From the NCBI GenBank assembly GCA_965364515.1, contig CBDTXZ010000182.1, positions 1-6,131 on the forward strand: a stretch of 6,131 bases of DNA, in the 5' to 3' direction. The notes under the pieces were generated by a model. It ran no database searches and had not been told where the DNA came from. It saw only the letters and a program-made list of their open reading frames with translations. Of this stretch, positions 1-5,781 are shown piece after piece; positions within the stretch are counted from its first letter, which is position 1, and each line of letters opens with the position of its first letter. The position numbers were made by a program, and so were the translations under genes. This stretch comes from JAHEDH01 sp965364515 (GTDB taxonomy: Bacteria; Actinomycetota; Acidimicrobiia; Spongiisociales; ZC4RG35).

Positions 1-59
1 CCTTCGATGTCGGTGAAGAGCAGCGTGACCGTTCCCGTTGGAGTGGTGGACGAGCGCAT
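1..59 (-). CDS. Class III adenylate/guanylate cyclase-domain protein, N-terminal fragment (cut by left edge)
   Basis: Read on the minus strand from the ATG at 59-57, the first 20 residues are MRSSTTPTGTVTLLFTDIEG. The string TVTLLFTDIEG is the hallmark opening of the bacterial class III nucleotide cyclase catalytic domain: the beta strand ending in the first metal-binding Asp (here D17). These enzymes convert ATP to cAMP, or sometimes GTP to cGMP, in the cytoplasm. In actinobacteria this N-terminus often belongs to long proteins with a following ATPase and helical repeats, but only 59 bases are visible, so the rest cannot be judged. An in-frame ATG lies 17 codons upstream (110-108), but the ATG at 59 sits just before the conserved motif and is the more typical start. 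Neither has a convincing Shine-Dalgarno sequence. The gene is divergent from the TetR-family regulator. The family call is firm; the exact start is less so. Confidence 0.8.
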   Translation of the reverse strand, partial: MRSSTTPTGTVTLLFTDIE

Positions 60-69
60 TGGTGGCGCC

Positions 70-75
70 AGGATA
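70..75 (-). promoter_or_regulatory. Possible -10 box for the left-edge cyclase
   Basis: On the minus strand TATCCT (75 down to 70) lies 10 bases before the ATG at 59. It fits the TANNNT pattern of a sigma70-type -10 box and would give a leader of only a few bases, consistent with the missing ribosome binding site. No good -35 element is visible at the expected distance, so this is tentative. Confidence 0.3.
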
Positions 76-206
76 CGACGGCATGAGAGCCCCGGTCGGA
101 CGACCCTCATGACTGCCGTTCCGTCTCGTCAGGGTCCGAGTTCCAGCGGCTGCTCCATGACTCCGCCGAGGCGGGACCGAGTGGTCGACGTGCCCCGCCG
201 AAGGAG

Positions 207-233
207 GCTCGAAGTGCGGCGACCGCTTCGAGC
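207..233. repeat. Long inverted repeat in divergent intergenic region
   Basis: GCTCGAA (207-213) pairs with TTCGAGC (227-233), and inside it GCGG (216-219) pairs with CCGC (223-226). This leaves a CGA loop and a two-base bulge (GT, 214-215), giving an 11-bp stem. No T-run follows on either strand, and the flanking genes diverge, so a simple terminator is unlikely. It may be a protein-binding site or a structured upstream region. A shorter palindrome, GCGCC-AC-GGCGC (232-243), abuts it. The stretch 60-311 otherwise holds no supportable gene. Confidence 0.6.
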
Positions 234-248
234 GCCACGGCGCGTTGT

Positions 249-259
249 GAACGGCGTTC
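249..259. promoter_or_regulatory. Palindrome upstream of TetR-family gene, possible operator
   Basis: GAAC-GGC-GTTC is a perfect inverted repeat with 4-bp arms and a 3-base centre. It lies 17 bases upstream of the proposed -35 element of the TetR-family gene. TetR regulators commonly bind palindromes beside their own gene, so autoregulation is possible, but the arms are short and could occur by chance. Confidence 0.25.
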
Positions 260-275
260 GTGAAGTCAATGATGT

Positions 276-305
276 TTGCGTGCCGGGTGGTGTTGCGGGC
301 ACACT
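276..305 (+). promoter_or_regulatory. Putative promoter of TetR-family gene, leaderless start
   Basis: TTGCGT (276-281) and CACACT (300-305) are separated by 18 bases, and the hexamer ends exactly 6 bases before the ATG at 312. Transcription starting 6-7 bases after the -10 box would begin at the start codon itself, giving a leaderless mRNA, which is common in actinobacteria. There is no Shine-Dalgarno sequence upstream of this ATG, which supports that reading. The -10 hexamer deviates from consensus at its first base. Confidence 0.45.
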
Positions 306-311
306 GGCGAC

Positions 312-992
312 ATGACTGCAACCAGGCGTGAGAAGAACCGGGCTGCGACGATCACGGAGATCAAAGCGGCAGCGCTGTCCCAGATCGCTTCGGGAGGCCC
401 GGGCTCGCTGACCTTGCGTGGCATCGCTCGCGCGATCGAGATGAGCCCCGCCGGGCTCTATCGCTACTACGACGGGCTCGATGCCCTTATCACCGAGCTG
501 ATCACCGACGCCTACACCGATCTCGCCGACGCAGTCACGTCCTCGATGGCCACCGACGAGCCGGCGAGGTCCCGGTTGCGGGATGGAATGCTCGGCTATC
601 GGCAATGGTCGGTCGACCATCCCAACAGGTTCCTGCTCATCTTCGGGACCCCGATACCCGGCTACGCAGCCCCTGAAGGCGGCCCGACCGTCGACGCCAG
701 CCGCCGGATCGGCGAGGCGTTCATGGCTGTGCTGATCGAGGGGTGGAAGCGGGGCGAGTTCGCCATGCCAGAACGGGACCGCCCACCCCAACCGGGAGAG
801 ATCGAGATGGCATCACAAGCCGACCCCGATCTGCCGGCCACCTCGGTCGGTGCATTCCTCGGGACGTGGGCACATTTCCACGGAATGGTCACCCTCGAGA
901 TCCTCAACCAACTCGATTGGGCCTACGAGGACGCGGCCTCCTTCTATCGAGCCGAGGTCGATGCTCTCGTCGCCCAGTGGGGTGCCGGCTGA
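312..992 (+). CDS. TetR/AcrR-family transcriptional regulator with WHG-type C-terminal domain
   Basis: This is a 226-residue DNA-binding regulator, a usual length for the family. The N-terminal helix-turn-helix spans about residues 14-59, with the core LTLRGIARAIEMSPAGLYRY (33-52), a classic TetR recognition helix ending in LYRYY. The C-terminal ligand-binding and dimerisation half carries W186, H190 and G191 (WAHFHG), the signature of the WHG subgroup. TetR proteins are usually repressors released by a small ligand; the ligand here is unknown. A proline- and acid-rich linker (about 150-172) precedes the last helices. The frame stays open upstream to a TTG at 276, but the ATG at 312 starts the family-typical basic N-terminus and is placed correctly for a leaderless promoter. 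The gene converges with the LLM oxidoreductase and is divergent from a cyclase, so either neighbour, or the gene itself, may be its target. The family is certain; the target is inference. Confidence 0.93.
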   Translation: MTATRREKNRAATITEIKAAALSQIASGGPGSLTLRGIARAIEMSPAGLYRYYDGLDALITELITDAYTDLADAVTSSMATDEPARSRLRDGMLGYRQWSVDHPNRFLLIFGTPIPGYAAPEGGPTVDASRRIGEAFMAVLIEGWKRGEFAMPERDRPPQPGEIEMASQADPDLPATSVGAFLGTWAHFHGMVTLEILNQLDWAYEDAASFYRAEVDALVAQWGAG

Positions 993-1029
993 TCCCCGAG
1001 TGAACCGCGCCACGTGCGCCAGGTCGGTG

Positions 1030-1845
1030 TCACCGCCAGGGGCCGGACCGCACCTTCTCGATCGTCGCTTCGCTCATGTCGAAGAAACTGAAGAACATCC
1101 ACGTTGCGCCGAGATCCTCGAGGTCTTCGATCGAGCGATCTTCGGCGTCGTCGTTGCCGATCACGAAGTCGAATGGCTTGTCAGAGGTCCGATGGTTCGA
1201 CGTGTACTGGGCCATCGTGGCGATGTCGTCGTACGACATCTGTCCGAAGCCGTCGCCTTCGACGAGCAGCGGAAACACACCGTCCCACCGAGCGGCGCGT
1301 CGGAATGGACGCTTGTTCGGCCAGGTGGCCGCCACCCAGATCGGCACACGAGGCTGCTGGATCGGTGGAGGGAGGAAGGTCGACTCTTGGACGTGGTAGT
1401 GCTCTCCGTCGAACGAGAACGGCTCGCCGGTCCACATGCCGGCGATCACCGCTAGTCCCTCATCGAGTTTGTCGGCGCGGACACGGGCATCGGTCTCGTG
1501 ACCGAACGTCCCGAACTCCGTGTCGGGCGGGAAGCCGATTCCCACTCCGAAGTCGACTCGACCGTTCGAAAGCCGGTCGAGGCTCACCACCTCTCGACCG
1601 AGCTTCCACGGGTGGCGGCGGGGAATGGGAGTGACCATCGGCCCCAGCCGAATTCGCTCGGTCACGGCGGCCGCTGCCGCCAGTGCCACCCACGGATCGG
1701 CGATCGGCCTCCCGTCCTCGATGAGGATGTGATCCCAGATGTAGACCCCGTCCCATCCTGCAGTCTCGCCCTCGGCGGCGAGTTCCGCGAAGGCTCGTGG
1801 CTCGGCGAAGTCACCGAAGTTGGGAACAAAGAGTGCGCGCTTCAT
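1030..1845 (-). CDS. LLM-class (luciferase-like) F420- or flavin-dependent oxidoreductase
   Basis: This 271-residue protein belongs to the bacterial luciferase-like TIM-barrel superfamily, whose members use reduced FMN or coenzyme F420 for hydride transfer or monooxygenation. Family marks are WDH at 37-39, the strand and helix covering about 72-102 with TPIPRRHPW, KLGREVVSLDRLSNGRVDFG and VGIG, and QQPRVPIWVAA at 163-173, in their usual order. The protein is somewhat shorter than many members (about 280-350 aa), and its C-terminal part is compact. In actinobacteria such genes are very often F420-dependent, but the sequence alone does not fix the cofactor, and I see no clue to the substrate. 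The start is the ATG at 1845-1843, right before the typical first beta strand (KRALFVPNFG). It is divergent from the ABM-fold gene and convergent with the TetR-family gene, with only 37 bases and no clear terminator between the stops. Confidence 0.9.
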   Translation of the reverse strand: MKRALFVPNFGDFAEPRAFAELAAEGETAGWDGVYIWDHILIEDGRPIADPWVALAAAAAVTERIRLGPMVTPIPRRHPWKLGREVVSLDRLSNGRVDFGVGIGFPPDTEFGTFGHETDARVRADKLDEGLAVIAGMWTGEPFSFDGEHYHVQESTFLPPPIQQPRVPIWVAATWPNKRPFRRAARWDGVFPLLVEGDGFGQMSYDDIATMAQYTSNHRTSDKPFDFVIGNDDAEDRSIEDLEDLGATWMFFSFFDMSEATIEKVRSGPWR

Positions 1846-1853
1846 GCCTTCAC

Positions 1854-1884
1854 ACCCTACGCAGCCGACGGGTCGGCGTGTCGA
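1854..1884 (-). promoter_or_regulatory. Putative promoter of LLM oxidoreductase with palindrome in spacer
   Basis: On the minus strand TCGACA (1884-1879, one base off TTGACA) and TAGGGT (1859-1854, TANNNT type) are 19 bases apart, and TAGGGT ends 8 bases before the ATG at 1845. This would give a very short leader. The spacer contains the perfect inverted repeat GCCGAC-GG-GTCGGC (1864-1877), well placed for a repressor to block RNA polymerase. The heptamer GGTCGGC occurs at 1871-1877 and again at 1894-1900, 23 bases apart. Confidence 0.4.
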
Positions 1885-1949
1885 AGGGGGCTTGGTCGGC
1901 AGCGCGACCCGGGGAAGGTTCCTGCAGGTAGCCTCCCGGCCTCGTTGGC

Positions 1950-1955
1950 GGAGGG
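1950..1955 (+). promoter_or_regulatory. Ribosome binding site for ABM-fold gene
   Basis: GGAGGG lies 6 bases before the GTG at 1962. It is the strongest Shine-Dalgarno match in the window and decides the GTG start. It contrasts with the leaderless starts of the TetR-family and large cyclase genes. Confidence 0.7.
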
Positions 1956-1961
1956 AATGAC

Positions 1962-2252
1962 GTGTACGGGCTGATCGGGCGAATCAGGGCGGTGGCCGAT
2001 CAGCGGGACGAACTCGTCGGCATCCTTGCGGGCATGGGGGAGATGCCTGGCTGTCTCAGCTACGTCGTCGGCGTCGAGGAGTCGGATCCCGACGCGCTGT
2101 GGGTCACCGAGGTCTGGGAGAGCGCCGACGCCCACGCCGCCTCGCTCTCCCTGCCCGCCGTCCAAGCAGCCATCGAGCGTGGCCGGTCACTGATCGCGGC
2201 GTTCGAACTGCGAGTCGAGACCACACCTCTTGGCGGTATCGGTCTCCCCTGA
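1962..2252 (+). CDS. ABM-fold small protein, putative quinol monooxygenase-like (YgiN-type)
   Basis: This 96-residue cytoplasmic protein matches the antibiotic biosynthesis monooxygenase (ABM) family, small ferredoxin-like alpha/beta dimers about 90-110 aa long. Typical elements in order are a first beta strand (LIGRIRAVA, 4-12), a helix (RDELVGILAGM, 15-25), a PGCLSYVVG strand (29-37) preceded by the usual small-residue turn, the central strand WVTEVWES (47-54), and a helix with H58 followed by LPAVQAAIE. Family members include quinol monooxygenases such as YgiN, oxygenases acting on polyketides, and many proteins of unknown substrate. The start is GTG, supported by the strong GGAGGG. The gene is divergent from the LLM oxidoreductase across 116 bases, so the two may respond to the same regulator. 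The fold call is solid; catalytic activity and substrate are not established by the sequence. Confidence 0.8.
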   Translation: MYGLIGRIRAVADQRDELVGILAGMGEMPGCLSYVVGVEESDPDALWVTEVWESADAHAASLSLPAVQAAIERGRSLIAAFELRVETTPLGGIGLP

Positions 2253-2286
2253 GGTCCTTCCGCGGTGTTGAAATAGATACGAGTCG

Positions 2287-2310
2287 ATGCGGCGGCACCG
2301 CCGCCGGCAT
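2287..2310. promoter_or_regulatory. GC-rich palindrome at the -35 region of the cyclase promoter, possible operator
   Basis: GCGGCGG (2289-2295) and CCGCCGC (2298-2304) form 7-bp arms around a CA centre, and ATGC (2287-2290) has a mirror GCAT at 2307-2310. The element covers the position where a -35 box would lie for the TACACT hexamer at 2317. It could be an operator for a regulator of the cyclase operon. No T-run follows, so a terminator for the upstream gene is less likely. Confidence 0.4.
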
Positions 2311-2316
2311 CCTCCG

Positions 2317-2322
2317 TACACT
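2317..2322 (+). promoter_or_regulatory. -10 box TACACT of the large cyclase gene, leaderless start
   Basis: TACACT matches the TANNNT consensus well and ends exactly 6 bases before the ATG at 2329, so transcription would begin at or next to the start codon. No Shine-Dalgarno sequence is present before this ATG. The spacing equals that at the TetR-family gene (hexamer, 6 bases ending in GAC, ATG). No recognisable -35 box is seen; the palindrome at 2287-2310 occupies that place. Confidence 0.55.
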
Positions 2323-2328
2323 CCTGAC

Positions 2329-5300
2329 ATGCCACGGGTCTGTACTCACTGTGCCGCCGACCTCGCAGACGATGCGAGATTCTGCGCGCAATGTGGCCAA
2401 TCCGTTGTGCCCGTCTGCCCGACCTGCGGCGCGGAGGTGGCTGAGGACGCCCGCTTCTGTTCCAGTTGCGGCACGGCACTCGAAGCCAAGGCACCGAGCG
2501 TCAGCCAGGAGGCCCGCAAGATCGTGAGCGTGCTCTTCGCCGACCTCGCGGGGTTCACTGAGCACACCGAGCGATCCGACCCCGAAGACGTTCGCGCCCG
2601 ACTCACGGTCTTCCATCGCCAAGTGCGTGAGGACGTCGAGCGCCACGGCGGACGGATCGAGAAGCTCATCGGCGACGGGGTGTTCGCCGTCTTCGGAGCT
2701 CCGGTTGCCCACGAGGACGACCCAGAACGTGCGGTTCGCTCGGCTCTCCGAGCCCAGGAGTCGATTGCGCAGCTCAATGCGGACAACCCCGGGCTCGGGC
2801 TCCGCGTGCGCATGGCCGTCACGACCGGCGAGGCGATCGTCCAACTCGACACGTCGAATCCCGACCGGGAGGGAGTTATCGGAGACGTGGTCAACACCGC
2901 ATCGCGGCTCGAGGCGATCGCCGAGACCGACACCATCGTCGTGGACAGCCGGACTCATGCGGCGTCGAGCAGCTCGATCGAATATGCACCGTTGCCGGCG
3001 GTGTCGCTCAAGGGCAAGTCGGAACCCGTCCAGATCTGGCGGGCGGAGGCGGCGCGGTCCCGCTTCGGTGTCGCCGTCGGCGAGACCGAACCGACGGAGT
3101 TCATCGGCAGGGAGCGAGAGCTCGGCCTGCTCATCGACACACTGGATCGGACCATCGAGCGCTCTGCCTCCCAATTGGTCACCATCACGGGTGAGCCCGG
3201 TGTCGGCAAATCACGAATGCTTCGAGAGCTCATGGCTGCAGTCGACAGGCGTCCGGATCTGCTGCTGTGGCGACAAGGACGGTGCCTTCCGTACGGCGAC
3301 CAGACGACCTTCTCCGCTCTGGGCGAGCTGGTGAAGGCACAGGCAGGGATCCTCGAGAGCGAGCCCGTCGCCAAAGCCGCCGAGAAGCTGCGGATCGCGG
3401 TCGAAGCGCTCATTCCGACCGAAGCAGACCGGCTCTGGGTTGCTTCGACGCTCGAGCCCCTCGTCGGAATCGGCGGAGGCTCTGCGGGCGGCTCCGATGA
3501 GCTGTTCCCTGGATGGCGGCGTTTCTTCGGTGCGATGGCCCAGCAGCACCCCCTGGTCATCGTGATCGAGGATCTGCACTGGGCCGAAGATGCGATGCTC
3601 GAGTTCCTCGACGAACTCGTGGGATGGGCCTTCGACTTGCCGATCCTCGTGGTGTGTACGGCCCGCCCCGAGCTGTATGCCGACCATCCGGATTGGGGAG
3701 GCGGTCGACGCAACGGTGTCACCATCGGCCTCTCACCGCTCGCCGACGCCGACGTGGCCAGATTGCTCACCGGACTGCTGCCACAACGGTTGATCGAGGC
3801 CGAGCTCCAACGCACACTGCTCGAGCGGTGCAGCGGCAACCCCCTCTACGCCATCGAGTACGCCCGGCTCGTCGGTGAGGGTGGCGATCTGGCACCCCCG
3901 GACTCGGTGCAGGCGCTGATCGCCTCTCGACTCGACCTGCTGCCGAGGCACGCCCGGGCGATCGTTCAGGCAGCCTCGGTGGTGGGCCGCGTGTTCTGGT
4001 CGAAGGCCGTGGCGTTTGCGCTCTCGATCCCGGTTTCCGACGTGGCTGCTGGGATCCGTGAGTTGGTCGACCGCGACCTCGTTTGGCCGGTCCGCTTCCC
4101 ATCGATGACCGGACAGGAGGAGTTCTCGTTCCGGCACATCCTGATGAGGGACGTGGCCTACGGCCAGATCCCGAGGGCCGACCGCGCCGCGCTGCATGAG
4201 GAGATCGCCCGCTGGATAGAGGCGATCGCGGCCGACAACGAGGACGTGGTAGGGATTCTCGCGCATCACTACGACAGCGCGCTCGAGTTGCGCACCTCAT
4301 TGGGCGAGGAACGGCCGGACCTCCGGTCCCAGGCGCTGCGGTTCACGCTCGCAGCGGCAGAGCGGGCGGCCCGTCTCGACGTGCGCAGTTCGCTGGAGCT
4401 CTATAACCGAGCCGGTGAGCTGACGACCGACGACGTCCAACGTGCGGAGATCCTTGCGGAGATGGCCAAACACGAGGCCGACATGGGCCTGCTCGAAACC
4501 TCCCATTCGCACGCTCGGGAGGCCGAGGAGATGTTCGGCCGCCACGGGCTCACCGCCAAGCGCGCCGAGGTGCTGGCCCAACACGCCCACACGTTCTGGC
4601 TCGAAGGCGACAGGCCGGCGGCCGCCGGACATCTTCGGGCTGCGATGGAGGCGATCGAGGGCCTGGATGACGGCCCCGAGGTGGCCCACGTACTCAGGCA
4701 GTACACCAACGAGCTCCACATCGAAGGCAACTGGGAGGAAGCCGCGGAGGTCGGCGAGCGGGCGCTTGCCGTGTCTCGCCGGTTCAGCTCTCCTTCCGAC
4801 ATCGGGGCGGCGTTGCGTGCGCTCGGCTCGGCACTCACCTACGGGCCGGATCAGGCGCGGGGCATCGAGATGCTCAGAGAGGCCTATCGGATCGGCATGG
4901 ACCTCAACGACATGTCATACGCCTACGCAGCCAACAACCTCCACGCGTCCCTCCAGGTGATGGAGGGACCCGAGGCGGCGCTCGACGTCATCGAGCCGGC
5001 CGTCGAGTTCCTCGAACTGCGGGGACAGAAGGCGTCGCTCGATTTCACGCGGTCGTCGCGGGTTGAGAGTCTCGTGTGGCTCGGGCGTTGGGACGAGTCC
5101 GAATCCGAGCTCAGGGAGGTCATCGACCACGACTTGGCCAGAGGTGGTACCCAGATCGTCACCATGGCCCGCAATCTGCTGATGCCCGTGTTCACCTACC
5201 AGGGCAGGTATCAGGAGGCATATGCGTTGATCGAGCCGACCATGGAGCGTTCCCGCGAGATCCGCGACCCCCAGGTGCTGCTGCCCTCGTTGTCGGCAGC

Positions 5301-5781
5301 GATCCACGCCGCAGCACGATCGGGCCATCCCGACGAGGCGCGTGCGCTGATCGCGGAACTGGAGGCGATCGCCAGTGAGGGCTCTTCGCCGACGGTGCTT
5401 GCGACCATGTTGTTGCCCGGCATCGATTCGATCACCGAACTCGATCGCCCAGCACTCGAACGGATGGCGGGGATGTCGGAGCGCCGTTTCGCGCTGTGTG
5501 ATCGAAGCCTCGATGCGGTTCTCGGAGCGGTCGATCAATCGTATGGGCGGCACGGGGATGCCGTTGAGCGTCTGAAAAGTGCGGTGGCGGGTTTCGAGAG
5601 CCTGCACGCTCCGGTGTTTGCGCACCACTGCCGCATCCTCGAGGCGCGATCTCTCATCGAGCTCGGAGACGAGGACGGAGCGCTGGGTCTGCTGCAGACG
5701 GCCGAGGCATTCTTCGCAGCGATCGGCGGCAAGCACTTCGTCGACACGATCGAGGAACTCCGCTCCGAGGCAGCGGCATGA
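2329..5781 (+). CDS. Double zinc ribbon-class III cyclase-STAND ATPase-TPR multidomain signalling protein
   Basis: This 1150-residue cytoplasmic protein has four parts. (1) A double zinc ribbon has Cys pairs C5/C8 with C19/C22 and C30/C33 with C44/C47, two copies of a 25-residue unit. (2) A class III nucleotide cyclase domain (about 64-240) has metal Asp D72 (LFADLAGFT) and D116 (IGDGVFAVFG), substrate Lys K112, and the transition-state pair N189 and R193 (GDVVNTASRLE). The position usually held by a purine-selecting Asp or Thr is G182. (3) A STAND/AAA-like ATPase (about 258-640) has Walker A GEPGVGKS (288-295), Walker B VIVIEDLHWA (410-419), TARPE (444-448), SGNPLY (502-507) and FSFRH (599-603). 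(4) A TPR-like helical region (about 650-1140) has repeats near 760, 800, 959, 999 and 1113. No C-terminal LuxR helix-turn-helix is present. Likely role: cAMP (or cGMP) production gated by ATP binding and partner or ligand sensing. The frame is open back to 2287, but the ATG at 2329 opens directly into the zinc ribbon and fits the -10 box. Confidence 0.92.
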   Translation: MPRVCTHCAADLADDARFCAQCGQSVVPVCPTCGAEVAEDARFCSSCGTALEAKAPSVSQEARKIVSVLFADLAGFTEHTERSDPEDVRARLTVFHRQVREDVERHGGRIEKLIGDGVFAVFGAPVAHEDDPERAVRSALRAQESIAQLNADNPGLGLRVRMAVTTGEAIVQLDTSNPDREGVIGDVVNTASRLEAIAETDTIVVDSRTHAASSSSIEYAPLPAVSLKGKSEPVQIWRAEAARSRFGVAVGETEPTEFIGRERELGLLIDTLDRTIERSASQLVTITGEPGVGKSRMLRELMAAVDRRPDLLLWRQGRCLPYGDQTTFSALGELVKAQAGILESEPVAKAAEKLRIAVEALIPTEADRLWVASTLEPLVGIGGGSAGGSDELFPGWRRFFGAMAQQHPLVIVIEDLHWAEDAMLEFLDELVGWAFDLPILVVCTARPELYADHPDWGGGRRNGVTIGLSPLADADVARLLTGLLPQRLIEAELQRTLLERCSGNPLYAIEYARLVGEGGDLAPPDSVQALIASRLDLLPRHARAIVQAASVVGRVFWSKAVAFALSIPVSDVAAGIRELVDRDLVWPVRFPSMTGQEEFSFRHILMRDVAYGQIPRADRAALHEEIARWIEAIAADNEDVVGILAHHYDSALELRTSLGEERPDLRSQALRFTLAAAERAARLDVRSSLELYNRAGELTTDDVQRAEILAEMAKHEADMGLLETSHSHAREAEEMFGRHGLTAKRAEVLAQHAHTFWLEGDRPAAAGHLRAAMEAIEGLDDGPEVAHVLRQYTNELHIEGNWEEAAEVGERALAVSRRFSSPSDIGAALRALGSALTYGPDQARGIEMLREAYRIGMDLNDMSYAYAANNLHASLQVMEGPEAALDVIEPAVEFLELRGQKASLDFTRSSRVESLVWLGRWDESESELREVIDHDLARGGTQIVTMARNLLMPVFTYQGRYQEAYALIEPTMERSREIRDPQVLLPSLSAAIHAAARSGHPDEARALIAELEAIASEGSSPTVLATMLLPGIDSITELDRPALERMAGMSERRFALCDRSLDAVLGAVDQSYGRHGDAVERLKSAVAGFESLHAPVFAHHCRILEARSLIELGDEDGALGLLQTAEAFFAAIGGKHFVDTIEELRSEAAA

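Noticed and set aside
276..311. Upstream TTG start extending the TetR-family protein by 12 residues
   Set aside because: The extra residues (Cys/Gly-rich) are not family-like, and the stretch contains the probable promoter elements.
129..791. 220-codon minus-strand open frame
   Set aside because: It overlaps the clear TetR-family gene on the other strand and shows no recognisable domain, only low-complexity Arg/Gly/Pro-rich sequence typical of antisense frames in GC-rich DNA.
993..1029. Bidirectional terminator between the convergent TetR-family and LLM genes
   Set aside because: Only weak symmetry is present (CACGTG; CGGTG-T-CACCG running into the LLM stop) and there is no T-run, so no terminator can be supported.
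1921..1928. CCTGCAGG palindrome as an operator
   Set aside because: It is an isolated 8-bp palindrome without extended symmetry or a second copy, so chance is a sufficient explanation.
2287..2328. Upstream ATG start extending the large cyclase by 14 residues
   Set aside because: The extra residues are Arg-rich and coded by the palindrome and the -10 box; the zinc ribbon begins immediately after the ATG at 2329.
2104..3174. 356-codon minus-strand open frame
   Set aside because: It is antisense to the zinc ribbon and cyclase domain of the large gene and to part of the ABM gene, with no family-like motif.
4915..5736. 273-codon minus-strand open frame
   Set aside because: It is antisense to the TPR-like region; the plus-strand frame continues a coherent multidomain protein, and the minus frame has no recognisable features.
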